Below are positions 4,347-7,320 of a DNA stretch of 7,320 nucleotides, one piece after another. The notes under the pieces are model-generated. The model had not been told where the DNA came from, did not search any database, and saw only the letters and a list, made by a program, of their open reading frames with translations. Position 1 is the stretch's first letter. Each line of letters begins with the position of its first letter. Both the position numbers and the translations under genes were made by a program. The stretch comes from Pseudonocardiales bacterium (GTDB lineage Bacteria > Actinomycetota > Actinomycetes > Mycobacteriales > Pseudonocardiaceae). The stretch lies in contig JACDBJ010000290.1 of the NCBI GenBank assembly GCA_013695005.1, forward strand, positions 1-7,320, written 5' to 3'.

Positions 4347-6851
4347 CTATTGCCCGAAAGTGCCGTTCGTTCGGGGCCACTCCCCCGCGTCGGTCCGCAC
4401 CCTGGAGCTCTTCGGGTCGAACAGTGGGTCGGCGGCGACGACGCCGGGCACCATGCGGCCGAAGATCTCCACTGACACCGCGTCGCCCACCGCCACCGCC
4501 GGCACCGGCAGGTACGCGAAGGCGATCGACTGGCCGACCGAGTAGCCGTACCCGCCCGAGGTGACCTGACCGACGATCTCGTCGCCCATCCGTACCGGCT
4601 CGTTCCCGAGCGCCACCTGCCGCGGGTCGTGCAGGGTCACCGCCCGCAGCCTGCGGCGCACACCCGCGTCGTGCTGCGCGACCAGTGCGTCGCGGCCGAG
4701 GAACCCGCCCGGCTTGTCGAGCTTGACCGCAAAGCCCAGCCCCGCCTCGTACGGCGTGGTCTCCGGCCCGATGTCGGAGCCCCACACCCGGTAGCTCTTC
4801 TCCAACCGCATGCTCTCGATCGCGCGGTAGCCCGCCGCGACCACGCCGTGTGCCTCACCGGCCTCCCACAGAGCGCGCCACAACCCCGCCCCGAACTCGG
4901 CAGGGCAGTACAGCTCCCAGCCGAGCTCGCCGACGAACGTCACACGCAGCGCCCGGACCGGCACGTCGCCCACCGTGATCTCCTGGCTGGACATGAACGG
5001 GAAGGCGGCGTTGGTCAGCTCCGCCGGAGTCAGCGCGGCGAGGATGTCGCGAGCTCGCGGCCCCCACAGCGCGATGCAGGCGAGCTGCCCGGTGACGTCG
5101 GCGATCCGGACGTCCGCGCCGAGGCTGCGGGCCTGCTTGCGCAGCCATCCCAGGTCGCGGCCGCCCAACGCGGTGCCGGTGATGATCCGAAACGCCTGGT
5201 CGTCAAGGTGAGTCACGGTGAAGTCCGACTCGATCCCGCCGCGGCTGTTCAACGCCTGGGTATAGGTCACCGAGCCGGGGCCACGCGCGACGACGTTGTC
5301 GCAGACCCACTCCAGCAGCCGCGCCGCGTCCGGCCCGGTCACCTCGATCTTGGCGAACGACGTCTCGTCGAACAGCCCAGCCGTGTCGCGGGTCGCGACG
5401 TGCTCGGCCCCGATCGCCGGCGACCAGTGCTGGCCGGCCCAGCCCTGCGGGCGCAGCGACTCGTCACCGCGCGCGGCGTTGCGCTCGTAGTAGTTGACCC
5501 GCTCCCAGCCGGACTTCTCCCCGAAGGCCGCGCCGTGCCGGGTGTGCCAGTCGAAGATCGGCGACGTCCGCAGCGGCCGCCCGGCGCGACGCTCGTGGTT
5601 CGGGTAGCGGATGTCGTAGTAGGTCTCGTAGTTCTCGACCGTCCGCTTGAGCGTGTACGAAGCCGAGCGGTAGTGCGGCCCGAACCGACGGATGTCCATG
5701 TGCCAGACGTCGAGCTCCGGCTCGCCGCCGACGATCCACTCGGCCATCACCTTGCCGATGCCACCGGCGCCGGCGATCCCGTGCGCGCACAGGCCGGCAG
5801 CCACGAAGAACCCGTCGACCTCGGTCTCGCCGAGGCAGAACTCGTTGTCGGGCGTGAACGCCTCCGGCCCGTTGATCAGCTTGCGGACGCCGACATCGGC
5901 CAACGCCGGGATCCGCACCTGCGCGTTCTCCGTGATCTCACCGAAGCGGTCCCAGTCCTCCGGCAGCAGCCGGCCGTTGAAGTCGGCGGGCACGGCGTCG
6001 TAGCCGTGCGCGGACGCGGTCCACGGCGCCGAGTGCCGTTCGTAGCCGCCCATGACCAGGCCGTCGAGCTCCTGGCGGTAGTAGACGAGGAGGTCGGGGT
6101 CGCGCAGCGTCGGCAGCGGGCGCTCGCCACGCTCGAAGAACGAGTCGGTGACCACGTACTGGTGCGACATCGGCACGACCGGGATGCGCACGTCGACCAT
6201 GCGCCCGATCTCCGCGGCGAACATCCCCCCGCAGTTGACGACCACCTCGCACTCGACCCGGCCGTGGTCGGTGCGGATGCCGGTGACCCGCCCGCGCGCG
6301 GTGTCGATGCCCTGCACCCGGGTGCTCTGGTGGATCACCGCGCCGCCGCTGCGGGCCAGCGCGGCGAGCGCGTAGCAGAGCTGCGACGGGTCGACGTACC
6401 CGTCTGTGGGCAGGTACCCCGCGCCGAACACGCCGTCGGTGTCGATCAGCGGAAACATCTCCTTCGCCTGCGCCGCGGAGACCTCCTCCAGCGGCAGGCC
6501 GAACGCCCGAGCCCACCCGATCTGCCGGCGGATCTCCTCCAACCGCTCCGGGGAGGACGCGAGCCGCAGGCCACCGCACTCGACCCAGCTCGGGGCGTGC
6601 TCTCCCTCCTGCAGCCGGCGGTAGAGCTCGACGGAGTACATGTTCATCCGGGTCAGCGTCGGGTCCGCCCGCAGCTGGCCGACCAGACCGGCGGAGTGGA
6701 AGGTCGAACCGCTGGTCAGCTCGGCGCGCTCGACGAGCAGCACGTCGCGCTCCCCCAGCTCGGTGAGGTGGTACGCGATGCTGGCCCCGGCGACGCCGCC
6801 GCCGATCACCACCACCCTTACCGACGTCGGCAGTGACCGGTCCGCAGACAC
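4347..6851 (-). CDS. FAD-dependent dehydrogenase fused to GcvT-like folate domain (dimethylglycine/sarcosine dehydrogenase family)
   Basis: An 834-residue flavoenzyme with the full layout of dimethylglycine and sarcosine dehydrogenases, which demethylate N-methyl amino acids and pass the one-carbon unit to tetrahydrofolate. The FAD-binding DAO domain comes first, with the dinucleotide motif VVVIGGGVAGASIAYHL (GGGVAG at 17-22) and SGSTFHSAGLVG, whose His52 matches the histidine that carries covalent FAD in this family. A central FAO_M-type segment follows (around NGPEAFTPDNEFCLG to YDIRYPNHERR). The aminomethyltransferase (GCV_T) domain then runs from about residue 430 (WSPAIGAEHVATRDTAGLFD, LNSRGGIESDFTV, GELGWELYCP, YRAIESMRLEKSYRVWGSD, YEAGLGFAVKLDK), ending in the small C-terminal barrel. 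The frame extends upstream to 6938, but the GTG at 6851 is preferred because it starts just before the FAD motif and has TAGGCT 7 nt upstream. Dimethylglycine, sarcosine or another N-methyl amine could be the substrate. Confidence 0.92.
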   Translation of the reverse strand: MSADRSLPTSVRVVVIGGGVAGASIAYHLTELGERDVLLVERAELTSGSTFHSAGLVGQLRADPTLTRMNMYSVELYRRLQEGEHAPSWVECGGLRLASSPERLEEIRRQIGWARAFGLPLEEVSAAQAKEMFPLIDTDGVFGAGYLPTDGYVDPSQLCYALAALARSGGAVIHQSTRVQGIDTARGRVTGIRTDHGRVECEVVVNCGGMFAAEIGRMVDVRIPVVPMSHQYVVTDSFFERGERPLPTLRDPDLLVYYRQELDGLVMGGYERHSAPWTASAHGYDAVPADFNGRLLPEDWDRFGEITENAQVRIPALADVGVRKLINGPEAFTPDNEFCLGETEVDGFFVAAGLCAHGIAGAGGIGKVMAEWIVGGEPELDVWHMDIRRFGPHYRSASYTLKRTVENYETYYDIRYPNHERRAGRPLRTSPIFDWHTRHGAAFGEKSGWERVNYYERNAARGDESLRPQGWAGQHWSPAIGAEHVATRDTAGLFDETSFAKIEVTGPDAARLLEWVCDNVVARGPGSVTYTQALNSRGGIESDFTVTHLDDQAFRIITGTALGGRDLGWLRKQARSLGADVRIADVTGQLACIALWGPRARDILAALTPAELTNAAFPFMSSQEITVGDVPVRALRVTFVGELGWELYCPAEFGAGLWRALWEAGEAHGVVAAGYRAIESMRLEKSYRVWGSDIGPETTPYEAGLGFAVKLDKPGGFLGRDALVAQHDAGVRRRLRAVTLHDPRQVALGNEPVRMGDEIVGQVTSGGYGYSVGQSIAFAYLPVPAVAVGDAVSVEIFGRMVPGVVAADPLFDPKSSRVRTDAGEWPRTNGTFGQ

Positions 6852-6858
6852 GCGGCGA

Positions 6859-6887
6859 AGCCTAGCCAGCGTCCGGCAATACGGTCT
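6859..6887 (-). promoter_or_regulatory. Putative dehydrogenase promoter with -35 inside operator 1
   Basis: On the minus strand the -10 TAGGCT (6864-6859) lies 7 nt before the GTG at 6851. Seventeen bp further upstream is AGACCG (6887-6882), which is half of the operator palindrome. The -35 is a poor match to TTGACA, so strength or dependence on a sigma variant cannot be judged, but the placement explains how a repressor would block it. Confidence 0.45.
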
Positions 6888-6893
6888 AGACCG
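6882..6893. promoter_or_regulatory. GntR-type operator 1 (CGGTCTAGACCG)
   Basis: A perfect 12-bp palindrome with the core GTCTAGAC, the kind of site bound by HutC-subfamily GntR proteins such as DasR and NagR. It covers the -35 region of the dehydrogenase promoter, with its centre 23.5 bp upstream of the -10. Confidence 0.8.
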
Positions 6894-6936
6894 AACGGTG
6901 CGGCCGACCGGTCCAACCTGCGCCTTCTCCTGGCCC

Positions 6937-6950
6937 ACGGTCTAGACCGT
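6937..6950. promoter_or_regulatory. GntR-type operator 2 (ACGGTCTAGACCGT)
   Basis: A perfect 14-bp palindrome whose inner 12 bp are identical to operator 1, with centres 56 bp apart. It covers the -35 region of the kinase promoter, with its centre 23.5 bp upstream of that -10. The GntR protein encoded at 3510-4310 is the likely binder. Confidence 0.82.
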
Positions 6951-6972
6951 TAGTCGATCAGCGGGTTAGCAT
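6944..6972 (+). promoter_or_regulatory. Putative kinase promoter with -35 inside operator 2
   Basis: The -10 TAGCAT (6967-6972) is preceded by a 17-bp spacer and AGACCG (6944-6949), the right half of operator 2. This gives a leader of about 25 nt carrying the ribosome-binding site AGGAG. Confidence 0.45.
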
Positions 6973-6992
6973 CCCGGCCACAGCGCGCTTCC

Positions 6993-6997
6993 AGGAG
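6993..6997 (+). promoter_or_regulatory. Ribosome-binding site deciding the kinase start
   Basis: AGGAG directly abuts an ATG at 6998 (no spacing) but lies 6 nt before an in-frame GTG at 7004, the normal distance. The GTG is therefore the preferred start; the ATG would only add two residues. Confidence 0.6.
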
Positions 6998-7003
6998 ATG
7001 ACC

Positions 7004-7320
7004 GTGCACTCTCAAGCGGTTCCGCCAGGACTCGGGGACTCGGTCGGTGCCGACAGGGACATCGACGCGCTGCTCGACCGGATGCCGAGTACCTCGGGGC
7101 GGCCGCGATCCGTCGAGGACCTTCCCGGCGGCCTCACGAACCGCAACCTCAAGGTCACCACGCCCGCCGGCTGCGTCGTCGTGCGGCTCTCCGACAACGC
7201 CACCAGCCTGCTGGCCATCGACCGGGGCAACGAGCACGTGAACTCGACCGCGGCCGCAGCTGCCGGCGTCGGCGCGGCCGTCGTCGACTACCTGCCCGGT
7301 GAAGGCGTCCTGGTCATCCG
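7004..7320 (+). CDS. Choline/ethanolamine kinase-like phosphotransferase (APH fold), N-terminal part only
   Basis: The frame runs open to the window edge, giving the first 105 residues of a kinase-like protein of the aminoglycoside phosphotransferase/choline kinase fold. Visible landmarks are the nucleotide-loop segment LPGGLTNRNLKV (about 40-51), the following strand GCVVVRLS with Arg61 where the ATP-contacting basic residue of the fold sits, then IDRGNEHVNS with Glu77 as the likely helix-C glutamate, and GVGAAVVDYLPGEGVLVI, which leads to the hinge. The catalytic HxD and DxD motifs would lie beyond the edge. The GGLTNRN signature and the IDRxxE segment fit LicA/choline-kinase-like members better than antibiotic-resistance APHs. 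It is divergent from the dehydrogenase and shares its operator region, so it probably acts in the same amine or amino-alcohol pathway. The substrate is inferred, not seen. Confidence 0.75.
   Translation, partial: MHSQAVPPGLGDSVGADRDIDALLDRMPSTSGRPRSVEDLPGGLTNRNLKVTTPAGCVVVRLSDNATSLLAIDRGNEHVNSTAAAAAGVGAAVVDYLPGEGVLVI

Noticed and set aside
4332..4375. Possible bidirectional terminator between gntR and the dehydrogenase gene
   Set aside because: CCCGTACGGG and CCCGAA/TTCGGG give only short or wide-looped stems, one partly within coding sequence, and neither has a T-run.
4629..6836. A 735-codon open frame on the plus strand
   Set aside because: It is wholly antisense to the dehydrogenase gene, its translation is a low-complexity mix rich in R, P, A, D and V with no domain, and such frames are expected opposite GC-rich genes.
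1..7320. CRISPR array, tandem repeats or insertion-sequence ends
   Set aside because: I saw no regularly spaced repeats, transposase motifs or terminal inverted repeats with target duplications in the window.

Overview
The window looks like chromosomal DNA of a high-GC actinobacterium. The evidence is strong G/C bias at third codon positions, especially from about 3500 onward, frequent GTG starts, several starts placed as for leaderless mRNAs (a TAnnnT hexamer 7 nt before a GTG), and a family mix typical of soil actinomycetes: Lrp/AsnC, VapBC, CsbD, SDR, GntR/UTRA and a FAD-GcvT amine dehydrogenase. Pseudonocardiaceae or a relative is a guess from style only.

Layout. 1-228: no recognisable gene. 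229-738 (-): Lrp/AsnC regulator, divergent from 864-1457 (+), a seven-helix PQ-loop protein with two repeats that resembles a full-length SWEET. 1458-1608: a gap holding what looks like the 3' part of a tRNA gene (about 1531-1577), possibly an attachment-site scar. 1609-2258 (-): a vapBC toxin-antitoxin pair with overlapping genes, headed by a perfect 15-bp inverted repeat (2261-2297). 2307-2513 (-): CsbD-like stress protein. 2589-3434 (-): short-chain dehydrogenase/reductase. 3510-4310 (+): GntR regulator of the HutC/UTRA type. 4347-6851 (-): an 834-residue FAD-dependent dehydrogenase fused to a GcvT-like folate domain (dimethylglycine/sarcosine dehydrogenase family). 7004 to the window edge (+): the start of a choline/ethanolamine-kinase or aminoglycoside-phosphotransferase-like kinase.

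How it works together. The right half forms one regulatory unit. The dehydrogenase and the kinase are divergent, and their shared 152-bp promoter region carries two copies of the palindrome CGGTCTAGACCG, which contains the GTCTAGAC core typical of HutC-type GntR operators. Each palindrome sits at exactly the same distance (23.5 bp centre to edge) from the putative -10 of the gene it faces, covering its -35 region. The GntR gene next to the dehydrogenase is the obvious candidate regulator. The likely theme is uptake or breakdown of a methylated amine or amino alcohol with C1 units passed to folate; the exact substrate cannot be read from sequence. The left half (Lrp with the PQ-loop transporter) is a separate regulator-transporter pair. 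The middle (tRNA scar, vapBC, csbD, SDR) looks like accessory DNA.
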